Assembly (NCBI GenBank): GCA_964610315.1
Contig: CAZSVM010000009.1
Span: 27,631 to 91,630 of the forward strand
DNA length: 64,000 bases
DNA from: JAQVEM01 sp964610315
GTDB lineage: Bacteria; Actinomycetota; Humimicrobiia; Humimicrobiales; Humimicrobiaceae
Direction of reading: 5' to 3'
Below the pieces are notes generated by a model, which saw only the letters and a program-made list of their open reading frames with translations, had not been told where the DNA came from and made no database searches. This document shows, in pieces, positions 26,591-34,462 of this stretch (within the stretch, counting starts at the first letter, position 1; every line of letters starts with the position of its first letter). The position numbers were made by a program, and so were the translations under genes.

Positions 26591-27457
26591 TCATTCCTCT
26601 CTCCTCGAAACCTTGATATATATAAATGAAGCTATTAATATTATTGAAAATATGAAAACAGCTATGGCAGAACCATATCCATGTTTTAGATTTCTAAATG
26701 CACTTATATACATCCACGATCCTACTACCTGACTTCTATTCGCAGGTCCTCCACGTGTTACTACCCATACTATGTCAAAAACTCTCCAAGCCGCTGTCAT
26801 CATAAGCACCACAACTATTGTTGTTGCCTCTTTCAATAAAGGTATCGTTACATTTTTAAAAATATAAAATGAAGATGCCCCGTCTACCTTCGCCGCATCA
26901 TATAATTCCGTTGGAATTGTATGCATAGCGGCGTAAAATATGATCATAGCCAGACCTGTTAATTGCCAAATATTAGCCACTATCAAGGAACCCACTACTG
27001 TTCCAGGATCTCCCAACCAATCTTTTGCTAAACTTCCTAAATTTATTTTGTTCAGAAAAGTATTAATAATCCCCAATTCAGGGTTATACATCCATTTCCA
27101 TATAAGACCAACCGCAACATTTGAGATTAAAAAAGGAAACAAAACTATGAATCTATGCATACCTCCAGCAAAAATTCCATTGTATATAGTATTAGCTATA
27201 ATAAGACCAAGAACTGTTGGAATTACTACAATAAAACAAGACCATATGATAGAGTTTTTTAGTGACATTAGAAATACTTTATCAGCGGTAAACATGGTTA
27301 CATAGTTTTCAAACCCGATAAAAGTCATATTCTCGGCTAAGCCATCCCATTTAAAAAAACTTAATTTAATGGAGTTAATTACCGGGTATATTACAAAAAA
27401 TATATATAAAACCAATGAAGGTAGCACGAACAAAAATCCTAAATACTTTTTTTTCAT
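26591..27457 (-). CDS. Carbohydrate ABC transporter permease, MalF type
   Basis: 288 residues from the ATG at 27457 (GGGGA box nine bases upstream). The N-terminal helix FVLPSLVLYIFFVIYPVINSI, SFFKWDG and the EAA loop YDAAKVDGASSFYIFKNVTIPLLK place it in the CUT1 family. It precedes the MalG-type gene and is separated from the binding-protein gene by a 17-bp-arm hairpin. No cognate ATPase gene is in this operon; a shared MsmX-like ATPase elsewhere is likely. Confidence 0.87.
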   Translation of the reverse strand: MKKKYLGFLFVLPSLVLYIFFVIYPVINSIKLSFFKWDGLAENMTFIGFENYVTMFTADKVFLMSLKNSIIWSCFIVVIPTVLGLIIANTIYNGIFAGGMHRFIVLFPFLISNVAVGLIWKWMYNPELGIINTFLNKINLGSLAKDWLGDPGTVVGSLIVANIWQLTGLAMIIFYAAMHTIPTELYDAAKVDGASSFYIFKNVTIPLLKEATTIVVVLMMTAAWRVFDIVWVVTRGGPANRSQVVGSWMYISAFRNLKHGYGSAIAVFIFSIILIASFIYIKVSRREE

Positions 27458-27691
27458 AAAACTATTCCCCAATTTTAGTGAATAAAATTAATTTAGCTCT
27501 TTGACATTTACACAAGAAAGGTGACCAATAAACTCTAAAAAATAATAAGAACTTAACCTCCCTTAATTTAAAGGAAACATCCTTTCATACCTCTAAGTAT
27601 ATGACAGGTTTTTACCTCTTTTATTTTAACCGTGTCATTATTGGAGACAATATTATCAATAATCACTATATTATAGAGTCGTTGTAAAAAA

Positions 27692-27726
27692 TTTTAAGGT
27701 AGCACTGAATCAGTGCTACCTTAAAA
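27692..27726 (-). terminator. Hairpin between binding protein and permease genes
   Basis: Perfect inverted repeat with 17-base arms (27692-27708 and 27710-27726, core GGTAGCACTGA/TCAGTGCTACC) directly after the binding-protein stop codon. On the minus strand it is followed by AAAATTTTTTAC. It can act as a partial terminator or as an mRNA 3' stabiliser, giving more binding protein than permease, as known for many ABC operons. Confidence 0.8.
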
Positions 27727-27737
27727 TCCCTATACCT

Positions 27738-29090
27738 TTATCTAGCTCCCACATAATCTAACGTCTCTGCAACGTCTTGTAAATTATTCAGGGTGGTTTC
27801 AGCATCTTGAATCTGTCCAAAAAAGGCTCCTAATTGAGCATAAAAATCAACTATAAATGCTCTGTTTATTATATGATCAGGCATCCAAAAAGCATCATAT
27901 TCATCAAAAGATTCTGTTACATCTCGATTTCGTTGTGAAACTGCATCCCTTGCCGAAATAGTAGGTGTTAGATAAGGTAAGCTCGTTACCCATTCTTCAG
28001 CAGCTTCTTTAGAAATTATAAAATCCAACCATAATGCTGCTTCTTCAGGATGTTTAGTCTTTGCTGACATAGCCTGAATACCCTCTATATGCTTCTCAAC
28101 AGCGTAACCTACATCAGGATTAACCTGTGGGAACAGCATATAATCCAACTCGACCTTATCTTCTCCCATAGCCTGTTCTATAAATGATTCCATCCATACT
28201 TGTCCAATCATAAAAGCACCTTGTCTTATAAATGGATCAAGCCCAGCAAAATAATCTAAACCATTTATGTCATCATTAAAATAGCCATTTTTTAATAGAT
28301 CTCTATCTACCATGTCAAGACTTGCAATAACGTCAGGATCATTAAATGGCTTCTGCCCAGTATGAATATCGTAATAAGCGTCAACTCCTAAATTATTTGT
28401 TATAACATACGAGTACCAAAATTGGCTACACCACTGATCCCCATTTCCTAAAACTAGGGGTATTACTCCCTTATCTTTTATTTGTTGGAGAAGGTTCAAA
28501 AATTCCTCCCAGCTAATTATCTCATCATGTCCTGGATACTCCAATCCCATCTCTTCAAATTTAGTCTTATTTACATAAATAACAGTCTCACTCTGCTCAG
28601 TAGGTACCGCGTAATAAGTTCCATCATAGTTAACTACCTGTAATGAATCTGGATCTAGATCTTCTGCCCAACCAAACTGGTCATAATAATCATTCAGATT
28701 ATAAACTAATCCTGTATCAACAAATTGTTTTAGGGCTTTTCCACCATACCAATAAAAAACATCTGGGGGATCTGTACTAGCCAATACTACTGGAAGCGCT
28801 GTTTTATAATCCGCATCTGATGTCGTATTTTCCTGGATTTTTATCTGAGGATATTTTGCCTCAAACTCTCTTATTAAGTCCTGCATTCCTGATTTCATCG
28901 GATCAGCGCTATATCTATTCCAGTATACAAGCGTTACTTCTTCAGGAACTTCCTCCACCGCTTCTTCAGATTCTGCCTTCTCCACCGCTCCTTCAGACTT
29001 CGCTTCCTCTTTGCAACCAGCAAGTGTGAAGGTAATAACCACTAGCACACTTATGGACAAGATTGAAACTAAAAGTAAACACTTTTTCAT
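27738..29090 (-). CDS. Sugar-type ABC transporter substrate-binding lipoprotein
   Basis: 450 residues: signal peptide with lipobox LAGC, an acidic Glu/Ala-rich linker (about residues 27-50), then a CUT1-type binding fold starting VTLVYWNRYSADPMKSGMQDLI. Later segments YYAVPTEQSETVIYVNKTKFEEMG and GAFMIGQVWMESFI are typical. GGAGG precedes the start by four bases. First structural gene of the inositol operon, so the ligand is probably inositol or an inositol derivative. A long leader with its own short ORF and inverted repeat precedes it. Confidence 0.87.
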   Translation of the reverse strand: MKKCLLLVSILSISVLVVITFTLAGCKEEAKSEGAVEKAESEEAVEEVPEEVTLVYWNRYSADPMKSGMQDLIREFEAKYPQIKIQENTTSDADYKTALPVVLASTDPPDVFYWYGGKALKQFVDTGLVYNLNDYYDQFGWAEDLDPDSLQVVNYDGTYYAVPTEQSETVIYVNKTKFEEMGLEYPGHDEIISWEEFLNLLQQIKDKGVIPLVLGNGDQWCSQFWYSYVITNNLGVDAYYDIHTGQKPFNDPDVIASLDMVDRDLLKNGYFNDDINGLDYFAGLDPFIRQGAFMIGQVWMESFIEQAMGEDKVELDYMLFPQVNPDVGYAVEKHIEGIQAMSAKTKHPEEAALWLDFIISKEAAEEWVTSLPYLTPTISARDAVSQRNRDVTESFDEYDAFWMPDHIINRAFIVDFYAQLGAFFGQIQDAETTLNNLQDVAETLDYVGAR

Positions 29091-29134
29091 TTTACCTCCT
29101 TTGATATTGATTTGTGATGTGATAAAATCTTAGC

Positions 29135-29215
29135 GAGATTTGTTTTAGAAGAGGCCGGCAAGGTACTTTACTTTAACAAATCTCATTATTTCATAATCAC
29201 CTCCTTTCTTAAAAT
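29135..29215 (-). promoter_or_regulatory. Leader element 1 (shared with the TRAP operon)
   Basis: In the transcript: TTTTAAG, then the strong site GGAGGTGAT (29204-29196), overlapping tiny ORFs, the arm GAGATTTGTT (29184-29175), a 30-base loop and the arm AACAAATCTC (29144-29135). No U-run follows, so it is not a simple terminator. The same order and much of the same sequence recur at 39888-39985 in front of an unrelated TRAP binding protein. A cis-acting RNA or leader-peptide control is inferred. Confidence 0.6.
29145..29186 (-). CDS. Possible 13-residue leader peptide
   Basis: ATG at 29186 to TAA at 29145 would encode MRFVKVKYLAGLF. Its start overlaps the stop of a two-codon ORF ATGAAATAA (29194-29186) that lies five bases behind GGAGG. 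The ORF covers the 5' arm and the loop of the inverted repeat and stops one base before the 3' arm. That geometry suits translation-dependent folding of the leader. No evidence of expression beyond the ribosome-binding site. Confidence 0.4.
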   Translation of the reverse strand: MRFVKVKYLAGLF

Positions 29216-29333
29216 ATCAAGCTGCTCTGCTATTCCTATCAACTACTTTATATAATCTTTTTTATAATAGGCATTTTATATTGACCAAATAGAATCTAAA
29301 TTTCTTACTTCTTTTCGGATCATTTCAATAGCT

Positions 29334-29969
29334 TCACTCTGAATTTTCCAAAAATTTATACAATGTTTTTATATGTTCTTTTATTAAGGCTTTTGATTTT
29401 TCAATATCTTCATCAAGAATACTGTCTATTATCCCTTTATGTTGTTTTAAACTCATTTCTATCGGGATACGACTTTTTACCAAACTTGATATCATGACAT
29501 TGAATTGCTTATATAACTTTAAAATTATTTCATTATCACACTTTTCAATCAGATATTTATGAAAATCGCTATCCAGACTTCTGTATTTCCCAATATCTTT
29601 ATTTTTTATAAATGTTTCAAACTTATTATAATATTTAATTAGAGTATCTTTTATTTCTTCTGAAATATTCTTTATTAATTTTTCTACTCCCCATATTTCA
29701 AACATTATTCTAATTTCCTGTAAATTATAAAAATCTTCTTTACTATATTTCTTCAAATAAAAACCTTTGTTTGGAATTTTCTCCAAGTAGCCATCAATTT
29801 CTAATTGGTGTAAAGCTATAAGTACTGGCATTTTACTTATTCCAAGACTATTCGCCAATTTACCCTGGTCTATTTTTTCACCTCTTATTTCACCAGCTAG
29901 AATTAATTCTTTTATTTTTTCATAAGCAATTTCACTTAAAAAATTCTTTTTAATTTTAATATCTTTCAT
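29334..29969 (-). CDS. GntR-family regulator (FCD subfamily)
   Basis: 211 residues. The N-terminal winged helix reads IAYEKIKELILAGEIRGEKIDQGKLANSLGISKMPVLIALHQLEIDGYLEKIPNKGFYL. The C-terminal all-helical FCD ligand domain has DSDFHKYLIEKC and a late KQHKGIIDSIL, which supply the metal/ligand histidines. It stands at the head of the inositol operon on the same strand and is its likely repressor, with an inositol-pathway intermediate as effector (inference). A 40-bp palindrome lies 10 bases upstream. Confidence 0.87.
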   Translation of the reverse strand: MKDIKIKKNFLSEIAYEKIKELILAGEIRGEKIDQGKLANSLGISKMPVLIALHQLEIDGYLEKIPNKGFYLKKYSKEDFYNLQEIRIMFEIWGVEKLIKNISEEIKDTLIKYYNKFETFIKNKDIGKYRSLDSDFHKYLIEKCDNEIILKLYKQFNVMISSLVKSRIPIEMSLKQHKGIIDSILDEDIEKSKALIKEHIKTLYKFLENSE

Positions 29970-29979
29970 CTTAATAATA

Positions 29980-30019
29980 ATTATATATTATATATTTTAT
30001 AAAATATATAATATATAAT
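29980..30019. promoter_or_regulatory. 40-bp perfect A/T palindrome upstream of the GntR gene
   Basis: Every base from 29980 to 30019 is matched by its complement about the centre at 29999/30000; it contains only A and T. It begins 10 bases upstream of the GntR start codon, where an autoregulatory operator or a cruciform would sit. GntR/FCD operators are usually shorter palindromes, so this could hold more than one site. Low-complexity chance is possible but 20 matched pairs is long. Confidence 0.55.
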
Positions 30020-30208
30020 ATAAAATTTGTCAACCATAAACTTTACTCACTCGTGAAAAAATAAAAATAAACCACTCAAACTCTTTCTAATATGCTTTTC
30101 GGTCATGCTGACCAATTAGGAAAACTTGTTGAGGAAAAAATATTGATCTTATAGAAGAATTTATCTTATTTTAATTTAACTCCTCTTATTTAAGACGAGT
30201 TGCCGTAA

Positions 30209-30442
30209 CTATCTCCCACTAGAGCAAGCAGAGCAGTCACCACTTGTGCAACTGCTGCATGATGAGGAGCTGCCAGAATAATCATCCCTCTTGGAGGAGT
30301 TTTTAAAACCTACCGGAGAAAATATTTTTACCATATTTTTACTTCCACATTTACCGCATTTTATCTTACCGTTATTATCTCCAGTTACAACTATTTCTGT
30401 AACACTCTTACAATCTTTGCATTTATAATCAACAAATCTCAA
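30209..30442 (-). CDS. FmdB-like zinc-ribbon protein
   Basis: 77 residues starting with TTG; AAGG lies nine bases upstream. MRFVDYKCKDCKSVTEI and IKCGKCGSKNMVKIFSPVGF form a CxxC...CxxC zinc ribbon of the FmdB putative regulatory family. The tail is Ser/Cys-rich (SSSCSSCTSGDCSACSSG). Its first codons reproduce the GAGATTTGTT sequence found in the two transporter leaders. Function unknown; it may bind metal or nucleic acid. Confidence 0.75.
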   Translation of the reverse strand: MRFVDYKCKDCKSVTEIVVTGDNNGKIKCGKCGSKNMVKIFSPVGFKNSSKRDDYSGSSSSCSSCTSGDCSACSSGR

Positions 30443-30585
30443 AACCCATCACCTTAAATTAATTTATCATAAATAATAACACACTGCTCAAATATTATAA
30501 TCATATAACCGTCCTGACTTCAAGTAAATAAGTTTGTAAAGACTGGAAAATCAGGAAATAAAAAAACTTAAAAATCATTTAAAAA

Positions 30586-31620
30586 TTATCTTTTCACTCT
30601 TCCCGAATCATCCCCTCCCATCAAATTTTCTACTTCCGAAACCGAGACCCTGTTGAAATCTCCTAATACCGAGTGTTTTAAACAACTGGCTGCTACTGCG
30701 AATTCCAATGCCTGCTGCTTATTTTCATAAGTGTTTAACCCATATATCAAACCAGCCGCAAATGCATCTCCTCCTCCCACTCTATCCACTATATCTTTAA
30801 TTTCATATTTCCTGCTTAAATAGAATTTCTCCCTGTCATTCATACAACCGGACCATCCATTTATGTCAGCACTTATACTTTCTCTTAAGGTTATGGCTAT
30901 AGCTTTTAGATTCGAGAAAATCTCCAGAACATTTTCACTGAGTACCTTATATTTTTCTATATCAAGCATCCCGTTTTCTACTTTTACATCAATCTTAATA
31001 CCCAGAGATTTCTGGCAGTCTTCTTCATTGGCAATTCCGTAATCTATATATTTTACAAGTTTAGGCATTATATCCGTTGCTGCTTCCCCATATTTCCAGA
31101 GTTTATTTCTAAAATTAAAATCACAGGATATAGTTATTCCTTTTTCTCTGGCTTTCTTCACTGCTTCAAGTGAAAGTTCCATAGCACTTCTGGATATTGC
31201 GGGAGTTATACCGGTAATATGAAACCAATCTGCATTATCAAAAGCTTTGTCCCAATCTATATCACCTGGTTTAGCCATAGAGAGAGCCGAGTGACTCCTA
31301 TCATAAACTACAATAGAAGGCCGCTGATTTGCTCCGTTTTCCAAGTAATATGTTCCCATTCTTCCTTCGTTACGTATTATCAATGAAGTATCAACTCCCC
31401 ATTTCCTTAATTCACTCTCACAGGCATCACCAATTATATTTTTTGGCAGTGCGGTGCAGAAAGCAACATCGAAACCAAAATTAGCCAGGGATATACCTAC
31501 ATTTGCTTCACCGCCCCCAAAAGTCGCTTCCAGTAATGGTGACTGAAAAAGTCTCTCAAAGCTAGGTGATTTCAATCTTAACATTACCTCTCCAAAAGTC
31601 ACTATTCGTTTTGCTTTCAT
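30586..31620 (-). CDS. kdgK: 2-dehydro-3-deoxygluconokinase
   Basis: PfkB-family kinase that makes KDPG from 2-keto-3-deoxygluconate. 344 residues: FGEVMLRLKSP at the N-terminus, FGGGEANVGISLANFG, YYLENGANQRPSIVVYDR, and the C-terminal catalytic VGGGDAFAAGLIYG. GGGGAGG precedes the ATG. It follows kdgA by 14 bases, giving a kinase-aldolase pair that finishes sugar-acid breakdown to pyruvate and glyceraldehyde 3-phosphate. A different 2-keto-sugar-acid kinase is possible. Confidence 0.88.
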   Translation of the reverse strand: MKAKRIVTFGEVMLRLKSPSFERLFQSPLLEATFGGGEANVGISLANFGFDVAFCTALPKNIIGDACESELRKWGVDTSLIIRNEGRMGTYYLENGANQRPSIVVYDRSHSALSMAKPGDIDWDKAFDNADWFHITGITPAISRSAMELSLEAVKKAREKGITISCDFNFRNKLWKYGEAATDIMPKLVKYIDYGIANEEDCQKSLGIKIDVKVENGMLDIEKYKVLSENVLEIFSNLKAIAITLRESISADINGWSGCMNDREKFYLSRKYEIKDIVDRVGGGDAFAAGLIYGLNTYENKQQALEFAVAASCLKHSVLGDFNRVSVSEVENLMGGDDSGRVKR

Positions 31621-31634
31621 TTTTCTTTCCTCCC

Positions 31635-32594
31635 CTATTTCTGTAAAAGGTGTACAGCAAAACCACCTATTTCATTTTCCAGATATACTGCAACTGTATT
31701 CTGTTCAGTTCCTTTTCTGGTATTCCAATCAACTTCATAACCTTTTTCCCCAAGATAATATACCGCTCTATCAATACTGTTTGTTTTAATTGCTATATGC
31801 CCCATAGTTCCCGGTCCTCTGGACTTATTTACTTCTATTCCCGTACCGGAAAAATTGGACGAATTACCCTTTTTCAGATTAAATCCAAAAGCATCCGAAA
31901 ACATTTCAGCGGCAGCCAATGATTCTTTCTCACTCTCCGCATTAATTCCTATATGAGCAAGCTCAAACCCCAGCAATATATCAATAGATTCTTTTACAAT
32001 CTGGGTAATTTTGTCGAAATTTTCGGCATTAATATCTGTAGTATTACACATCCAGCTTCCTCCTACTGCGTGTATATAAGGTTTGTTTATAAAATCTGCC
32101 AGATTTTCTTTGCTTGCTCCACCGGTGGGTATAAATTTAACCATTCTATATGGACCATATAGTGCTTTACAGCCTTTAATACCACCATAAATATCTGCAG
32201 GGAAAAATTTTAATATGGTAAGATTAAACTTTAGGGCCTGTTGTATCTCTGTCGGGGTAACCACTCCCGGTGTTATCGCTATGTCTCTATTTTGACACCA
32301 TTCAACCAGTTCAGGATTTAATCCGGGAGATACAATAAATTCAGCTCCTGCATCTACTGATTCTTTTGCTTTCTCTATGGAAAGAACAGTCCCGGCGCCT
32401 ATGAGCATATCGGGATAAGTTTCCTTTACTTTTTTTATTGCTGCTATTCCATGCTCTGTACGCATGGTAATTTCCATAATCTCAAGACCTCCATCCATTA
32501 ATGCTTTAGCTGCTGGTACTGCAAGATTTATATCATCTATAACGACAACCGGAACCAAGCCTATGTCTCCTATCTTTTTCAGAACATCATTCAT
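31635..32594 (-). CDS. kdgA: KDPG aldolase fused to a glyoxalase-like (VOC) domain
   Basis: The start at 32594 is fixed by AAGGAGG five bases upstream. Residues 1-205 are a class I KDPG/KHG aldolase: EITMRTEHGIAAIKKV, GAGTVLS, FIVSPGLNPELV, FFPADIYGG with the preceding Lys forming the Schiff base, and PTGGASKENL. Residues 210-319 are a VOC fold (LAHIGINAESEKESL, then GHIAIKTNSIDRAVYYLGEKG). Such fusions occur in clostridial proteins, but the added domain has no established role. Length is 319 instead of about 210. Confidence 0.85.
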   Translation of the reverse strand: MNDVLKKIGDIGLVPVVVIDDINLAVPAAKALMDGGLEIMEITMRTEHGIAAIKKVKETYPDMLIGAGTVLSIEKAKESVDAGAEFIVSPGLNPELVEWCQNRDIAITPGVVTPTEIQQALKFNLTILKFFPADIYGGIKGCKALYGPYRMVKFIPTGGASKENLADFINKPYIHAVGGSWMCNTTDINAENFDKITQIVKESIDILLGFELAHIGINAESEKESLAAAEMFSDAFGFNLKKGNSSNFSGTGIEVNKSRGPGTMGHIAIKTNSIDRAVYYLGEKGYEVDWNTRKGTEQNTVAVYLENEIGGFAVHLLQK

Positions 32595-32605
32595 TATAAT
32601 CCTCC

Positions 32606-33568
32606 TTAGAATTTGTTTATCCAATATTTTGGCTCTTTGCCTTCAAAAACATTTTTCACATTACAGGCTGCTTTTGTTTTTAGTTCTATAATTGCTTCCT
32701 GTGTGTTAAAACCGGTATGATCGGTTAAAACGCAGTTGTCTAATTTCTTCAATGGACTGTTATGTGGGAGTGGTTCTGCATTATGAGTATCCAAACCTGC
32801 AAATGCTATTCTTTTGTTTTTTAATGTTTCTATAAGGGCCTTTTCATCTATAAGGGGGCCTCTTGAAGTGTTTATTATAATCGCCGTTTTTTTCATTAAT
32901 GAAAAAGCTTTTTTATCTATTATGCCTTTCGTTTCAGATGTTAATGTCATATGCAGTGAAATGTAATCAGCTTTTTTCAACGCAGTTTCAAAATCCACTT
33001 TTCTTGCCCCTGTTTGCTCAATTACTTCCTTACTTAAATAAGGGTCATATACCAGAACTTCCTTTAATCCAAGCCCGGAAACTTTTCTGAATAAGCATCT
33101 GGCAATCCTTCCGAAACCAAGCAGAGCAAGTGTTTTGCCCTTTATTCTAAAAATATTTTCTCTACCAAGGTTCCATTTCCCTTCCCTTATCTGTCTATCC
33201 TTTGTGACTATACCCCTTACACAGGCAAATAAATGAGCGAGGGCAAGATCTGATACATCTTCCTCACAATAATCCGGTACATTGGATACATATATTCTCC
33301 TACTGGTACAGGCTTCTATATCCACATTGTCATATCCCACACCATATCGCGATACTATCCTGCATTTTTCCAGAGACTCCACAACTCTCTCTGACATGGG
33401 TGCCATGTCAAGCAATATACCATGTGCATCCCTGCATTTTTCGATCATATCTTCTTCGGTTATACAGTTCTCAACTACAACTGCGGCACTGCATTTTTTT
33501 AATATATCTTTCTCGATACTATAATCACCATGTCTATTATCTGAAACAACTACTTTATACTCCATCAT
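32606..33568 (-). CDS. D-2-hydroxyacid dehydrogenase (PGDH/CtBP-like)
   Basis: 320 residues from the ATG at 33568, nine bases after AGGAG. The NAD-binding GFGRIARCLFRKVSGLG, then VDFETALKKADYISLHMTLTSETKGIIDKKAF, INTSRGPLIDEKAL, and catalytic Arg, Glu and His (TDHTGFNT) identify a D-isomer-specific hydroxyacid dehydrogenase. In a sugar-acid locus it probably reduces or oxidises a 2-keto/2-hydroxy aldonate. Serine biosynthesis is a less likely role here. Confidence 0.8.
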   Translation of the reverse strand: MMEYKVVVSDNRHGDYSIEKDILKKCSAAVVVENCITEEDMIEKCRDAHGILLDMAPMSERVVESLEKCRIVSRYGVGYDNVDIEACTSRRIYVSNVPDYCEEDVSDLALAHLFACVRGIVTKDRQIREGKWNLGRENIFRIKGKTLALLGFGRIARCLFRKVSGLGLKEVLVYDPYLSKEVIEQTGARKVDFETALKKADYISLHMTLTSETKGIIDKKAFSLMKKTAIIINTSRGPLIDEKALIETLKNKRIAFAGLDTHNAEPLPHNSPLKKLDNCVLTDHTGFNTQEAIIELKTKAACNVKNVFEGKEPKYWINKF

Positions 33569-33611
33569 ATTTGACTTCTCCTGTTTAAAATCCAACATTA
33601 ATGCTTTGATA

Positions 33612-34430
33612 TCAAATTCCGCTATATGCTAAAAATCCGCCATCAATAGGTAAGATAACACCATTTATAAAAGACGCCTCATCAGAGCAAAGGAATATAA
33701 CCGCACCTATAAGTTCTTCAGGTTTTCCATATCTAGCCATAGGGGTTTTATCAATTATCTTTTTACCCCTCTCGGTAAAACCTCCGGTTTCTTTATCTAT
33801 TAAAAGATAATAATTCTGGCTGGTCAGTAAAAATCCCGGAGCAATTGCATTAACTCTTATTTCAGGGGAATACTCCTGATTCATATGTACTGCCAGCCAG
33901 TTTGTAAAGTTGCTTACTGCAGCTTTTGCAGCACTATAAGCCAGTGTACGAGTTAGGGGCGTAAAAGCTGCCATTGATGAAATGTTTATTATCGAACCCT
34001 TTCTTTCTTCAGCAAAAATTTTACCGAAAATCTGGCAGGGCATAACAGTTCCTACCAGATTTAAATCAAATACCCACTTTAGTGCTTCTTCAGGTATATC
34101 AAAAAAAGGTTTATCCTTTGCTGTAGTTGCTTCCGCCTTATTGCCGCCTGCGCCGTTTATTAAAATATCAATGGTACCAAATTTTTTTAACACTTTCTTT
34201 GCGGCAGATTTAATACTTTCTCTGTCCAGGACATCAACCTTAAAGGCAGAAGCTTCGCCGCCATTTTCAATAATCTGATTGGCAATTTTTTCCGCGCTTT
34301 CACTGTCCAGGTCAAGCAGCACAACCTTGACTTCTTTTTCTGCCAGACCTCTGGCTATTGTGGAACACAATACACCGGCCCCGCCGGTTATTACTGCAAC
34401 TCTTCCCTTAAGATTAAAATTATGTTCCAT
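33612..34430 (-). CDS. SDR oxidoreductase, UxuB-type (copy 2)
   Basis: 272 residues, colinear with the SDR at 18745 throughout: GGAGVLCSTIARGLA, GAGGNKAEATT, INISSMAAFTPLTRTLAYSAAKAA, VNAIAPGFLLTSQNYYLL and IPIDGGFLAYSGI. Predicted D-mannonate oxidoreductase or a close aldonate dehydrogenase. GGGAGG precedes the ATG. As in the inositol operon, it accompanies a LarA-like gene, here directly upstream in transcription. Confidence 0.77.
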   Translation of the reverse strand: MEHNFNLKGRVAVITGGAGVLCSTIARGLAEKEVKVVLLDLDSESAEKIANQIIENGGEASAFKVDVLDRESIKSAAKKVLKKFGTIDILINGAGGNKAEATTAKDKPFFDIPEEALKWVFDLNLVGTVMPCQIFGKIFAEERKGSIINISSMAAFTPLTRTLAYSAAKAAVSNFTNWLAVHMNQEYSPEIRVNAIAPGFLLTSQNYYLLIDKETGGFTERGKKIIDKTPMARYGKPEELIGAVIFLCSDEASFINGVILPIDGGFLAYSGI

Positions 34431-34462
34431 AATATTTCCTCCCTTTTTAAAAAAGCCCCTTC

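Noticed and set aside
29135..29184. Leader inverted repeat as a terminator
   Set aside because: Large loop and no U-run after the 3' arm; the same holds for the copy at 39888-39951.
30094..30153. 20-codon plus-strand ORF between the GntR and zinc-ribbon genes
   Set aside because: No ribosome-binding site, no recognisable motif and directly preceded by a stop codon.
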